64,000 nt of DNA. Origin: Paracamarosporium sp. OC-R06-R3. Lineage: Eukaryota > Ascomycota > Dothideomycetes > Pleosporales > Didymosphaeriaceae. The first letter of the stretch is position 1, and the number at the start of each line of letters is the position of its first letter. The notes under the pieces were generated by a model. That model made no database searches. It was given only the letters and a program-made list of their open reading frames with translations, and was not told the origin of the DNA. The stretch is from NCBI GenBank assembly GCA_019828545.1, contig JACVRA010000258.1, positions 1 through 64,000 of the forward strand. The letters are read 5' to 3'. The translations under genes were made by a program, and so were the position numbers. This document shows, in pieces, positions 10,769-22,386 of this stretch.

Positions 10769-12007
10769 ATGCCTGTTACGTTCAAAGTTGCAGACCATCC
10801 GGCTAACCCCATCAGTAAGTGGTTTGAGAAAGCAGCATCTCGAGACGAGCTGTTCGAGCAGACATGTAAAGACGATTCTCGTGATAGCAAGCGCATCATT
10901 TGCAGTTCCATCTCCACCTCCACTTTCGCAGAATTCCATGTCTCACCGTCCAAAAACGGCTTTGTCAACATGGCCTGGGAAGCTTACAGCTCACACCATC
11001 ACCTAACCATTCGTCCCGACGATATCTGGTTTGCCATCCTCTCGCAGTTAAACATATACATGAACAAGAACGCCGAGAATCTTCGTCAATACTTCGTTGA
11101 CCATGAGGGTCGGAAAGAGCTTGTCATCGAAGACGTGGGTAGCATTGACACGGTCGACTTTGGGCTCTTTGCGCGGCAAATGACGGGAAAGATCCAGGAG
11201 AACATCAAAGATGCAGACTTCCGAGACTGGATCATGCCGACTTTCAGCACAACGACAGTCGACGATCGCTCCACTGCCGCAGTTTTGATGATGGGCAGTC
11301 TACAAGCATACTTCGAATACTCAGCTACAATGATGTGCGGTATACCCTCTGTGACGCTTCTAGGTGAACGATCAGACTACGAAGACATCCTTCAACGCCT
11401 CGACAAGCTAAATGAACTTGGACCGGAAACAGCAGACTGGGCAAACCTCCTGCGCCCCATCCTGCGCAACTTTATCGCATCCTTTGCGGAAGCCATGACA
11501 GTGGAGACAAAGGGTTTCTGGTCCAATATTGTGCATTACCAAGGCGGATCGGGTATTAGCAAGCTCACGGGCTGGCTGACGGCATTTTGCTTCTGGCGCA
11601 ACGACAGCGTATCACTTTACTACAAGCGCGACCCGTATGGTCCTATTGCTCCGCCTGCTTTCTCCCTTGATCTTATTTCTTACAAGCCGAACCCGACAAA
11701 CAACGTAAACTCACCTGGTACCGTGTTAGACGGAGTTGCATACCACACCATAGACACGGACGAGATTCCCAACGGGTTCGCATCGGTACCCGTGCTAGTT
11801 GATGACAACGGGACCAAGTACCGAACAAAAATGGTCGCAGGGAGTTTGGGCATCAAAGCGAACGAAAGCGGAGACGTTCAGGAGGAAGGAGCCAGGAAGC
11901 TGGATAGCTTGAGCAACTTGACTGGCTGGATCATGTATGAGATGAAAGAAGGTGTGGGCAAAGAGGGAGACAGGAAAGAGCGAGCGGATTTTGGGACACT
12001 TGATTAA
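10769..12007 (+). CDS. DUF4419 domain protein
   Basis: One uninterrupted frame of 412 residues. It matches the fungal DUF4419 family: an early region (NGFVNMAWEAYSSHHHLTIR) followed by PDDIWFAILSQLNIYMNKNAE, a middle part with FSTTTVDDRSTAAVLMMGS, and the WSNIVHYQGGSG.....LTGWLTAFCFW block that anchors the family. The C-terminal tail is hydrophilic and charged. Its biochemical role is unknown. The length is normal for fungal members and no intron is needed. A TATA box lies 67 bases upstream of the ATG. Confidence 0.85.
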   Translation: MPVTFKVADHPANPISKWFEKAASRDELFEQTCKDDSRDSKRIICSSISTSTFAEFHVSPSKNGFVNMAWEAYSSHHHLTIRPDDIWFAILSQLNIYMNKNAENLRQYFVDHEGRKELVIEDVGSIDTVDFGLFARQMTGKIQENIKDADFRDWIMPTFSTTTVDDRSTAAVLMMGSLQAYFEYSATMMCGIPSVTLLGERSDYEDILQRLDKLNELGPETADWANLLRPILRNFIASFAEAMTVETKGFWSNIVHYQGGSGISKLTGWLTAFCFWRNDSVSLYYKRDPYGPIAPPAFSLDLISYKPNPTNNVNSPGTVLDGVAYHTIDTDEIPNGFASVPVLVDDNGTKYRTKMVAGSLGIKANESGDVQEEGARKLDSLSNLTGWIMYEMKEGVGKEGDRKERADFGTLD

Positions 12008-12533
12008 GTAATCAAGTAGGTTTTGGGCCTGGTGTCAGACCCGGCGGGTCAGCTCTACGCTCCAGAGTTAGAGTGATGGAATGAATACTATATCATCATC
12101 AATTCATGAGTTTATACCCTTGCAAGTAACCCTGATCATCAGACACTAAGCGATTCTACCCAACAATGTTTTTCAAGTTATTTGCACTCGTTCGAGATTA
12201 CACCTCCTTCCCCTACGAACGTATCTTTCCTTCAGAGGGAGCATGAGGTGTTTCAAACCCATGTTCGTTTTCGTAATACTAGAAGTTGTTTAACCCACGA
12301 TGCTTCCAATTATACTTGTCCCATATATACAGGCCTGTGGCTTGTACCGTCTTGATCTGCGGCATCAATGTGAACACCCTAAGTGGTGTTCAAGGCATGC
12401 AATATATTTGAGACGATTTCGGCGTCTACGATCCCTTACCTCCCTGGCTTCGGTCTGTCGTGGCCTCTACTCCTTTTATTAGGAAAGCATTAGGCACTTT
12501 CGGGTGTGGTCTCAAGGCTAAGCGGTACGGGAG
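12008..12533. other. intergenic
   Basis: This is the 3' flank of the DUF4419 gene. No gene or structured element was recognised. Confidence 0.45.
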
Positions 12534-13850
12534 ATGAAAGGCTATTTCTTGGCTCTACATCTTTTCTCTCATGTGTGTCTTTATTTCTGGGTAGTTATGT
12601 GCAATCATCAACAAAGACAAAGTGGTGCTGCGTTGAAAACCTCAGCTACGACCTCAACTCTTTTCATTCTTGGACGCATCATCGCATACGCCATGACTAT
12701 CATAGCTATCGTATTTGTACCAATCTAATCAGTCCGCAACAGCTCTTGCTGAGCTACGGGGCATGTTTGGCTGCATGATCCAATTCATGATAGCCTTTGG
12801 CCATGTCATTTCATCACTCGTCACGCTCGGTACAAAACGCAAAAAGTTGAGCGTAAGTTGGCAGATTCCATCTCTTTGTAACTGGTGGTGCCTGTCATCA
12901 TCCTGATTTTACTTCCGCTCCTACCCATAAGTCCAAGATATCTATTGAAAAAGAATTGCGCCGAAGATACTGTGAAGAACTTGAAGAGGTGGAAAAGGCA
13001 CGCTGGTGAAGGAGAGGCGTAATTTGAGGACGAGAGATTGCAGTATGTGAATGCGAGTCATCACCAGGGAAGGTAGACTGGAATCTTCGATAGGAAGAAC
13101 AGGCTAAGGCAATATAGGTTTCTTTTAAGGATGGGCTGACATCTCCGTTCCTAGTTCCACACTGGGATAGCCATCTTCGTGATGTTCAGTCAACAATCAC
13201 CGGTCAGTCTTTTCTCTCGCTGTACGGCGTCATTTTCTATCAACACCAACGATTCACCTCGTAAGCTTTGCTTTTCAACGTTCTCGACAATGTCATCTCT
13301 CTTGTTGCAGTTACCATGACCTAGGTCGCTGTCCTGCCCTGTTAGCAGGAGGCTCGCTGATGATGGATGGCGGATGGCGGTCACAATGTTTACATCAGCT
13401 GGTATGTGATCTGTGCCAGCGCATAGTCCGCTTTTGCGGGAAGAAGGAGACGTTCGCAAGTGCAATGCTATCCATGTTGTTCATGTTGTTCAGTTTTATG
13501 ATCTGGGCGCCCACATGAGTGTCTCCACCTTCTTCGCCAATATACAGTAAAATTGATCTCAACATACAGCCCCTACATCATTGACTCCAAAACAAAAACC
13601 TTGAGCGTTAAAGAAAAGAATAATCTTATTACTACGATCATTTCAACACTGACTACTTTGATCACTGCTTTCCTCGCCGCATACAACACTTCTGCAATCG
13701 ATGCTAATACCAGGTAGATCTACGGTGTCATCGTTGTTATTATGGTCGTTGCGGTGTGGCTCATAGTGCCAAAGTTCAAGGGAAAGAGCTTAGAAGAGCT
13801 AGGTAAGAATTTAGAGATATGGAAACAAAAAGAGCAGCGATGTACGGAGA
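12534..13850 (+). pseudogene. relic of an MFS sugar transporter
   Basis: Scattered pieces in different frames read like a fungal sugar (SP-family) carrier. At about 12660-12900 there are LGRIIAYAMTIIAIVFVPI, then AELRGMFGCMIQFMIAFGH and SWQIPSL, and at about 12890-13010 a VPVIILILLPLLPISPRYLL-like segment followed by VKNLKRWKRHAGE. At about 13690-13830 there is a last helix and PKFKGKSLEELGKNLEIW, the counterpart of the usual PETKGRSLEEL. These are interrupted by stops (for example TAA at about 12726 and TAG at about 13716) and frame changes, and the central helices are missing or unreadable. It is clearly not functional. Confidence 0.65.
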
Positions 13851-14729
13851 GAAGACGGTTCTAAGTATCAAGCGCCTAGAACTTGTGGCGAAACCCGCAA
13901 AGAACCCCCAAAGATCTATTGTAGAGGAAAAGTTGATTACAAGTAACATTCTTAGAGTACTATTTGACATCTCTGTGTATTCTACAGAATTCTCTACACT
14001 ATAGATAGCAATGCGCAAAGATGTTCATCTCCACGTACTTTTACCCCGCCTATTCACTTCTAGCCTGCTTATGCGCACCTATGCAAGCTCAACTGGAAAA
14101 TTCTTATTGATATCGCATTCTGCAGAGAGTGCCGATCAATCTCTAGCTTAATAGCTCTCACGTCGGCTTATCTCCTAATTTTGACAAAACCCGAAGATTT
14201 TCCGCCCGGAGCGGAAATTTTCTAGTGTATCCTTTTCACTCCAGCAGCTATTCTCACTCATCCAGTTCTCTGTCTCGGAAGTCTTGTCTAACAACATCGA
14301 CATTTCTCTCGATTCAAGCAAAATTGCGGTGGCCGTTCCAGCAGTAAATAGAATAGAAGTTGAAGACGATCACCCTAAAGTTGCATGAAGTTTTCCCAAA
14401 AGTTACCTTCCCGTACTCTACGATAAATTGGAGAACACTTAGTTGTCGAATCCACTCAAAGGGCGGAGAAGATACCGAGCTAGGCTTGGTAATGGATCTT
14501 GTTCATAACAGAGCCCGGCTGGTTGTGGGCCGATGTTCACCTATGATTGGACAAAAGGCCCCATTCAGCCGATGGATGAACTCTTGCGGAATACTGTGCT
14601 CCGACTTGAGGAGGTCACACAGAATTGGCGATTCATGGAAGACTATAAAATCCCCATGTATTCGTTGGCTTGAACAGGCTGACACATGAAGGTTCTATTG
14701 CTAGAAATCTCCAACTCCAACTCTCACAG
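13851..14729. other. intergenic, promoter of the DUF1479 gene
   Basis: The stretch is mostly AT-rich. It contains the palindrome at 14201-14219 that recurs in two other promoters of this window. No coding sequence is supported. Confidence 0.5.
14201..14219 (+). promoter_or_regulatory. shared CCG-N7-CGG palindrome, copy 1
   Basis: TCCGC-CCGGA-GCGGAAATT. Arms and trailing AAATT match the copies at 22201 and 24450. It lies about 510 bases before the DUF1479 start. Inverted CGG triplets are the usual targets of zinc-cluster regulators. Confidence 0.6.
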
Positions 14730-16744
14730 ATGGCAGCAGAAATTAGGACACGAGCCGAGAAGGAGGAGGGAAGCGTGAGTTTCATTATCATCATCTAAAC
14801 CTCACTACCGTACTAATCTCAACAGATTGGTAACTCGTTCGCCTCTCTCGCTGGCGAGGGGAAGACCTTGCTCCATGCAAGGTATCGAGAACTCAAGCGG
14901 TGAGTTGCTACGCAAATTCATTCTTCAGAATTGCATTCTTGAGACGTGGAGTGAAAGTTGATAAAAATATTCAGTGAGATCATTGGTGGTGATGCAAATC
15001 AGAAGGCACTCATAGAGTCCTGGGCACGATTGACTGCTCATCTGGCCCAATTGGCAGATGAGATCGAGAAAAACCAGCAGGCGGTAGGCCCATACTTCAA
15101 TACTTCAGATTCTCTTCACTGTCTTGAGTTTGTGCTGATTTTAGATGGAAAGACAATTCCCGAGGTCACCTACGATGAACTCATCAACTCTCCGTCGCCT
15201 GAGCTGGTTAACCGAATTAAGAAATGTGGATCTGTAGTAGTTCGAGGCACTGTTTCCCAGAAGCAGGTTCGCGGCCCGCTCTCGGCCTTATAGGCCTTGC
15301 TGATATCGTACAGGCCTTAAAATGGCTGGACGACATTAAGGATTACATCAAATTGAACCCACAGGTGAAAGGTTTTCCTGAGGATGACAAACAGGTTTAT
15401 GAGATTTAGTAAGCTGTTTCAAAGTTTCATTCCCAAGAATTGTATACCTTGTGCACTTGTTATAGCCATGCTGACAATCAATAGCTGGTCTAAGTCTCAG
15501 CAGGAAGCACGATCTCACCCTCAAATGTTGAAAACACAAGCGGCGCTTCTGTCCATATTCACAAATTCCCCTCAGTCCGAGGTCTCGCTCCATACCCCAC
15601 TACTTTATTCCGATCGCCTTCGGATCCGAAACCCTGGAGACGCCAAATTTGCCTTAGGACCGCACATGGATGGCGGTAGCATTGAGCGGTGGGAGGATTT
15701 GGACTATCGTATGGTTTACGAAAAAATCCTGACCGGAAGGTGGGAAGAATTTGACGCATGGGAGATAGGTGGGTTGATTGTATAGCCATCTCCAGGGCTG
15801 ATCTAATTTATTTGAATTACTAATCTGGATAGAGAAGCGTGCTGTAGCGAATCATGACTTATACCCTGGACCGGGAAGTGTGAGTGCTCCTGTTGTACTC
15901 AAAGCTATTATAGCTAACCCCGAGTTCAGACTGGTGTGTTTAGAGCATGGCAAGGCTGGACATCACTTTCTGAGACCGGCCCAAATGAGGGGACGTTGCT
16001 TATCTACCCATACATCCGTGAACATAGCGCATACTTGTTGATGCGTCCCTTGTTTAGATCGAAGAGGTGGAGATCAGATTTTACGGATAAGAAACCATTC
16101 TTAGCTCCAGAAAATTGGGAATTAGATGTCGACACAACTGAGTTTCCCGGCTCTCCACCTCACCGGGGCCAGGAATTGAACGATGAAACTCACCCTCACT
16201 TGGAACTACTACGAACGATGGTGCGCATGCCAAAGGTGTATCCTGGTGACTCCGTGTGGTGGCACAGTGGTGAGCTCTCTTGACTTCGGCCTCTTTCGCG
16301 GCGCATACGCTGACTTCTTCTTCAGACGTCATCCACGCTGTCGAATCAGAACATCGCGGTACAAATCCAGCGGCAGTGATGTACATCCCAGCTGTCGCAC
16401 TCACCGTCAAGAACGCAAAATACATCCAAGCTCAAAGAGAGACTTTCTTCTCGGGACGCCCGGCTCCCGATTTTCCGGGTGGTATCGGGGAGAGCCAATT
16501 CGAAGGGCGCGGTACAGAAGGCGACTTATTGACTCTGGAAGGAAAAGAAGGGTGAGATACCTTGGTTTCGAACTTTTAAAGAATACCTAACGCTAATTAA
16601 AGTAGCATGGGTCTAGTACCTTTTAGAATCGGCGATCACCTCTCAGATGGAGAGAGGGCAGTCTGGCAGGCAGCGTATGTTTTTCTACCGCATCAGCAAA
16701 GCTACAAGCTGATTATTTATAGGAATTCTATTCTTGGGTTCTAA
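14730..16744 (+). CDS. DUF1479 oxygenase-like protein
   Basis: Eleven exons (14730-14774, 14826-14899, 14975-15083, 15153-15266, 15314-15408, 15485-15768, 15833-15879, 15930-16269, 16326-16551, 16606-16674, 16723-16744) add to 1425 bases, 474 residues, with all phases consistent. The protein matches the DUF1479 family (bacterial YbiU type): IGNSFASLAGEG near the start, GFPEDDKQVYEIYWSKSQ, DRLRIRNPGDAKFALGPH followed by MDGGSIERWED, and WWHSDVIHAVESEHRGTN. The family is thought to have the double-stranded beta-helix of Fe(II)/2-oxoglutarate oxygenases. HMD would be the HxD metal pair and the HAVE His the distal ligand. Ten introns of about 45 to 76 bases is a high number, but every in-frame stop falls in an intron. 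It is convergent with the PhyH-like gene and probably belongs to the same oxidative pathway. Confidence 0.85.
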
Positions 16745-17251
16745 CTGGGATATCCTTGAGATGGCTTGTCGTGTGGAATCTATGTGTCTTTCACTTGATT
16801 TTGTTGCCTTCGGGTCACTCATAAGTCTGATATTTACCGTATTCGTGGCTCATTTCTCAAATACATCACATTTTCTACATTCCGCTTCGGCGTATCTCGA
16901 GTATACTCGAGGTCTTGCAATCCTCTAAGTGATACTTTGTAGTTTGTTGCGGCCAGTGAGAGATCGTAACTTTAATAGCGCTAGGAGCAACTAGTTGCCT
17001 GAGAGGATGGATGATGGTAGAATTTGATCATCTATATGTCCCCCTAAGTGCTCCATTCCCGGTAGAATGATTTAATGGCTACAATGCTGGATTCTGACTT
17101 CGCCACTTCGGCCCCAGGTTGACATGCCATTGGCTTGTCTACTATACATGATAAATGGTGATTCCTTGTTTTTCCACAAAGTGACATTGGTAATGTTGCC
17201 ATCTATGATCTATATGTGAAGTTCACGAGTGATAAACGATTTTATTTAGAG
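16745..17251. other. intergenic between convergent genes
   Basis: Shared 3' flanks of the two oxygenase genes. No gene or clear element was seen. Confidence 0.5.
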
Positions 17252-18766
17252 TTAATCATACGGAATCATGCCAATGGCTTGCTGCGTAGCCTCGTTGATA
17301 TTGGGACGGCCATATGGATGTAGGATATTCCACTCCGCCATTTGGTTCTCTTTCAACACAAAGTCGGTTGGATCGTGCGACTGTGCTTGGATTAGTATCT
17401 CTAGTATAGGCTTGGTACGAAAGGACTTACAGTCATGTAGCCTTGAATAAAAGCCTCTACCTTGCGATCTCTTTGTTCTTCGGTCAAAAACTCTATGGGT
17501 TTATAGCAGGTGTCTGTGGCACGTTAAGCTTTTGTCGACTCACAACTAGCGGAAAACTTCTTACATATAGCCATGCGTTTATTGTTTCCCAGGGGGGCCG
17601 CACCGTAGTGCACTGCGCGTGAATCCCAGAGGATGAAGTCACCGGGATCCATACTAGGCTTCACCCATTCGCAGCCGCGGTCTTTGAACCATTGGAGCGT
17701 CTTGTCGGTCCAATTAAAAAGGTCCCGCTTGATCCATCCACCCTTGGGCTATTTTTGTTACTATTGTCCTGTCGAGAGTGGGGAGGGGACTATGAACTTA
17801 CGGGCTGATGCTCCTTAAAGTACTGCGCAAACAGAGGAGCCGTACCGTCCATGACCGCAAGGCCGCCATCTTCGGGACCGTTTGGTAGCTAACGTGATCT
17901 ATCAGTGAAAACAGGACTAAAAGTGCAATGGAATTTTGGGATAACTTACGAGGTTCAGCAGACCTTGGATGCAGTGAGGCTGAGGTCGATAGGCGCTCTG
18001 ATCTGACTAAAGCTCAGTCAGTATTGGCTGGGATGCAGGGCTGTTTGTTAACACTCACATGTGGCCAGGGCTCTCGACCGTGATCAGCCTCCTCGGGTGT
18101 AGGGAAAGCTAACGTGCCTCCGTCTGTCTAGATGAGCACGACGATCCATGAGCGATTCTGTGGTCTTCCATACCATATGATACCGTAAGCTTATCGGTTC
18201 CCCAAATCTTTGCGAATATTTCCCTGACCGTGGGTTCTGATTTACAGTCCCAGACGAACTGTGCGTGGGCAAACGAGAAACTCGATACTGTCAGCTCCAA
18301 TTTCTTCGGAGGATTGAGTGATACGAACTGGTCGAAAAGTCCTCCATATCGGTGTCGGGGGATACTAGTGGACTTCCAAGTTGAGCGGTCATCGCGCTTA
18401 TATCCCATGTTAAATCCTTCAAGCCAATCTTCGGCCTTTGCGGCGTATTTCAGGGCTCTGTCTTTGGCAACCGCGCCTTTTACTACGGCCCACTAATCGT
18501 CTGTTAACATTCTAGGGTCAAATTTTGCACCAAGAATAGTCACTCACACCATTGTGATGAAGGTCATGAAGCCACTGTGGACTCTCAGAAGTAAGTGGAG
18601 CGAGCGTAGGACTCGGCCTGTCAATTCCAAGAGGGCCCCGCGGATCCTCCCAGTGATCTTGTTCCGACCAAGTTATGACCTTTCGATGAGATTGCATGAT
18701 AGAGGGAACAGGCTGAACCTTACGTAATGTAGATGTTACACCTCGAGCTAGCGTAGTAGAAGTCAT
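17252..18766 (-). CDS. phytanoyl-CoA dioxygenase (PhyH)-like 2-oxoglutarate oxygenase
   Basis: Eight exons (18766-18548, 18492-18174, 18123-18059, 18006-17950, 17888-17802, 17748-17565, 17513-17431, 17380-17252) add to 380 residues with consistent phases. Landmarks are VITWSEQDHWEDPRGPLG near the start, QWLHDLHHNGWAVVKGAV, the iron motif in PWPHSDQS (HSD), LLNLLPNGPEDGGLAVMDG, and the distal WDSRAVHYGAAP with its His and a following Arg (NNKRMAI). The family hydroxylates with Fe(II) and 2-oxoglutarate. Fungal members act in secondary metabolism or catabolism; the substrate here is unknown. A TATA element sits just upstream of 18766, and an alternative ATG at 18820 falls inside it, so 18766 is preferred. 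Neighbours are the zinc-cluster regulator and the DUF1479 gene. Confidence 0.82.
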
Positions 18767-19638
18767 TGTATCAATCGAAAAGAAGATGCGCCCACAACGC
18801 ACATCGTGGGGTACAGCCATATATATGCTGTTGCCAGTGGTGGAGCCATCGGAATTACCTCCTTTGGAAGTAGGTTAAAAAAGAAGTCCATGTGACCGTT
18901 CCCGCAGTTCGTCATGCCCACGCTTGCCTCCACGACGCCAGAATATAAGCCTTCCAACTAGGACCTGTGGAATCCCGTCCAAGCATTCGAAGAGGGGATT
19001 AGTTACCGAGCGGGGCATTGCTCATCCGACTTTATGACGGAACGAGGCTTCTGCGGACTATGTCCCTATCTGGTGAAAATCCGAAATTCCTCTCCTCTCC
19101 GATCATCCATTTTGATTCCCGTGAACCCAAGGCTCCACATCCGCGTTTTTGCTGCTTGTCACTTACGTCACTTCACAGTATCATGTGAATCATTATTGCA
19201 CTACTATCTCCGACCCGCTTGTCACAATAGCCTAGTAAGGATTCCATCCTGCCTGCGACTCTCCGTGCGGTTCACGTCTAATCACCAAAACATCCGTCAC
19301 TGATGGTCCGATATAAACCTGCCGGCTCCGGTACTACACTATACCTGGCTGAATTCGAAAGATTCGCCCCTAAGTTCCGAGTACAGTCGGCCGGTGGTGC
19401 AAATGCTAACCTTTCCAAGACACAAGCAAGGGTGGACGTGCCAGAGAAAGTTTGCTGAATCACTCATATACAAGCAGCTAAGGATTAATGCCGAGGGATA
19501 TTATAGGTGAGTCTATGTTACATATATCCCTTTGAGAAGTGGAGCTAGCCGCCATAGTTATCTCCGTTATATAAGGACAGCCGGCAATAAAATGAGTATC
19601 AACCATCAATGCCTTGCTTATAGCCGCGGACACCACTA
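18767..19638. other. intergenic, PhyH-like promoter
   Basis: It contains the promoter of the PhyH-like gene and the 3' end of the regulator gene. The full TCCGC-N5-GCGGA palindrome of the neighbours is absent; only partial look-alikes occur (for example TCCGTGCGG near 19265). Confidence 0.45.
18817..18824 (-). promoter_or_regulatory. TATA element of the PhyH-like gene
   Basis: ATATATAT lies about 50 bases before the start at 18766 on the minus strand. Confidence 0.45.
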
Positions 19639-22064
19639 CTATGACGTGACAGTATGTAGATCATAGTTCTCGGTACTACTGGAGAGAACATTCGACATGT
19701 CTGGGCAGGACGTCCAATCCATATCAGGGCTAAGACCAAAGTCAGAAAGAGCAGCAGCTCCGAAATTCTGCACTAACGCAGAATCTACTGCACCAAGGTT
19801 GAATGCGGGGTCGAAACGCTCAAACGGGTCGGGCAGGTAGGGTATCCTATGGAGAAGATTGAAGCTTTCTGCGTTGTAGTGCGCAGCGTCGTATTGTGGA
19901 ATTTGGGGTAATTGAGAATAATCAGACTTATTTTCCATAGGATTCGCCATGAGATTCGCAACGTTCAATCCTTGCTGCACTAGCGTAGCGTCGTTGGGTC
20001 GTCCAGCGGCATGATTTACCGTACTAGGGTGTCCATCTTCAGGCCCAGAAAGGCCAAATGTTTCGGTACTGTCAGCAATGTTGTTACGCTCATGCAGCAC
20101 AGAAGCCGCCACTTTATCCATTTCTCGAATCGTCTTGGCTGCAAGGGCTGCGAGGCGGCGGGCAAACGCAAAGCCGTCGCCAAAATTCTCCAAGAGACCA
20201 GAGGCTTTGAGAAGCTGGCTTCGGGCCACTGATCGGTAGTGAGGAGTTTTGCTAAATCGGAGTTCTCGATATGAGACGCGCAAGGCCAGAGAGATGGCAT
20301 ACGGGACAAATGGGAAACTCGGGAAGCTAGTGCAGCCTTCGGTCTCCATGAGGGTAATAAGCCGAGCTGCAGAGAGGTTTGATCGCAAATAAGATATGGA
20401 GGAGCGGTCTGGGTTATCCAAAGATTGGAACCGGTACGTTAGCATGGTAACCGCATGATAAAGAGTCTCGAGTGTGGCTATCGGGCTATGCTTAGCAAGA
20501 CTTCTTTCATAGGGCAGGGTGGGTACGTGTTGGTATAGCAACTAACCTAGAAATCGAGGCTCACATGTCACAGTGTTTGACATGATGAGTAAATCTTCAA
20601 AATAGGGAAGCTGGAAGTTATCGTTTCCTTTCAGTTCACGGGAAGGCCGATACAAATCCGTGATCTCTTCGAGGATACCACAGAGCAGCAGTAGTGCGCG
20701 GAAACATCCATCTTGTTGAGCAATGCAGGCCTCCATATCTCGGCCAATATCGCGGGCATGAATTAGTAAGGGTCTAGAATGGAAGGCTACATTGAGGCGA
20801 TCAAGTGCCCAGACGCAAAGAAAGACCTGCGTTACCTGGGCATCATCCTTGCGTACATGTGCCGTGTCTAGATGCAGCTGCATCGTCTGCACATAGCTGA
20901 TTGCCCTTGCGCAGTATTCCGCCGAGATATGATCATTGGTTGAGAGTTGTGAGAAAAGAGACAATATCGTCAAAACACGGAGACAAACCATTCGCTCGAT
21001 TTTGGTAGCTATGTCAAGGGATTTGATAAGAGCTTGGGATAAATGAGCTGAGAATTTCTTTGCCGTTAGGACACCCTGAATACCTTGAAGACGGAGGTAC
21101 GGTCGAGCGGCAGAGTTTGTAGCTACCGCAAAACAAAGGGACTGCATCAGGATAATCTCAGTGGGCGACAGCTTGCTGGAGGCGGTCATCTTTGGTATCA
21201 ACTCCGATTGCAATATAGGAAATAACGGGTGGATGTCCTTGAAATAGAGAATCCGGAGAGCATTGAATGCCTGTGGGTCAGGAAGAGCTTTCACTGTTTG
21301 ATTGGACAGGGCTGACTCTGGTTCGGCGACTCTGGTAAGAGGTGACTTAGGTCGATGACTTGAATCTTCCTGCTCATTTTCTCTTGATCGTCTGTCTTGC
21401 TTCTTGTGTAGCCAAAATCCGAGGGTGTCATCATATCGAGATGCTCGAGAAGGGTCGTGACGGGTCACGGCAAGGAAGATGCCCTCTGGGTTCAAGTGAC
21501 CAACAAACGTGGGTTCGTCGCCAATCTCTGGCTCTGAGCTGCTACGACTGCTAAGGCGTTCGACATCTTCACACGCTGTAGTAGGAGGGCTTGAACATTC
21601 TGTCCAGCATCTGTTACTACGAGGCCTAGTGATGACGTCAAACGCGTTTGGACTATCCCGGTTCGTATCGTCACCTTCAGAGATTAATTCCTGAGCATGC
21701 GATTGTGTTGCTAAATCATTTGGTGTCCTTGGCTGAGCTGCACCATATGCAGAACGAGTCGGTCCAAGCACCGAGCCGGAGACTGCAGTAGATGATGTGC
21801 TAGTTGCGCAATTTGGAGGGGCCCGCGACGATGGCTCGCCGTGGGCTTCACCATAGTCGTGTGGACATCGTTTCTTTACTCCCCAATTGTCAGCCGGCTG
21901 GTTGGGAAAGAATGTGTAACCCACACAAGGTTGCCACGAATGGAGAGGCTTACCTTACGCTTTCTGCACGCTTCACAGGCGTGCAGGTTTTGTTTCCGTT
22001 TTCCAAAAGGCCCTTCGGTACTGCGATCAATGAACTTCATCATGGAGTAGCTCTTTGCAGACAA
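19639..22064 (-). CDS. fungal zinc-cluster transcription factor with fungal_trans domain
   Basis: The model has exon 1 22064-21954, exon 2 21873-20572 and exon 3 20490-19639, all phase 0, 754 residues. The first intron rejoins the DNA-binding start as HACEACRKRKKRCPHDY, giving C-x2-C-x6-C. The following 30 residues have only one further Cys, so the second half of a standard Zn2Cys6 knot is not apparent. FVGHLNPEGIF and a fungal-specific regulatory domain follow (FNALRILYFKDIHPLFPIL, ending LFSQLSTNDHISAEYCARAI), then ATLETLYHAVTML and FPFVPYAISLALRVSYRELR. This arrangement resembles regulators grouped with cutinase or xylanase activators. The second intron has a weak donor (GTGACA) and is my best fit. 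It is divergent from the P450 gene across 322 bases holding the shared palindrome, so it is the obvious candidate for binding that site. Confidence 0.78.
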
Positions 22065-22200
22065 GAAGCCGGATTTTGCTTCTACAATTTGCCAAATTCC
22101 GTCAGTAGAGATCGAAGGATGTGCTTTGGCTGTCGCTCCGGGGGCCCCGCTACCCCCGCACTATCTAGGAGAAAGACCATGTATGGTTAGCGCGAGCGAC

Positions 22201-22219
22201 TCCGCGTCTGGCGGAAATT
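22201..22219 (+). promoter_or_regulatory. shared CCG-N7-CGG palindrome, copy 2
   Basis: TCCGC-GTCTG-GCGGAAATT. It sits 168 bases before the P450 start and 137 bases before the regulator start, so it could serve both, including autoregulation. Confidence 0.65.
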
Positions 22220-22320
22220 TGCCGTTTCAGGTTTCGGGCGACTTGAAGGTCTGTCTCGTGGGGATGGCGATGGACTCCTCCAAGTGATGGCTTCCAACCT
22301 CTAGGAATGTAGATGTGGGA

Positions 22321-22327
22321 TATAAAG
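22321..22327 (+). promoter_or_regulatory. TATA box of the P450 gene
   Basis: TATAAAG lies 66 bases before the ATG at 22387. Confidence 0.5.
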
Positions 22328-22386
22328 GGCGTGTACGTAGTCTTTGACCGGGCCCACGTACCAACCTTGCTCTTTCAAGTGTCCTT

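Larger units (their letters stand above)
22065..22386. other. divergent promoter, regulator / P450
   Basis: This 322-base spacer carries one palindrome (22201-22219) and a TATA box serving the P450 gene. No coding sequence was found. Confidence 0.55.

Noticed and set aside
14958..16590. The DUF1479 gene first looked like a pseudogene because several in-frame stops interrupt it.
   Set aside because: All stops fall inside introns with GT/AG borders, and the eleven exons add to a continuous 474-residue frame with consistent phases.
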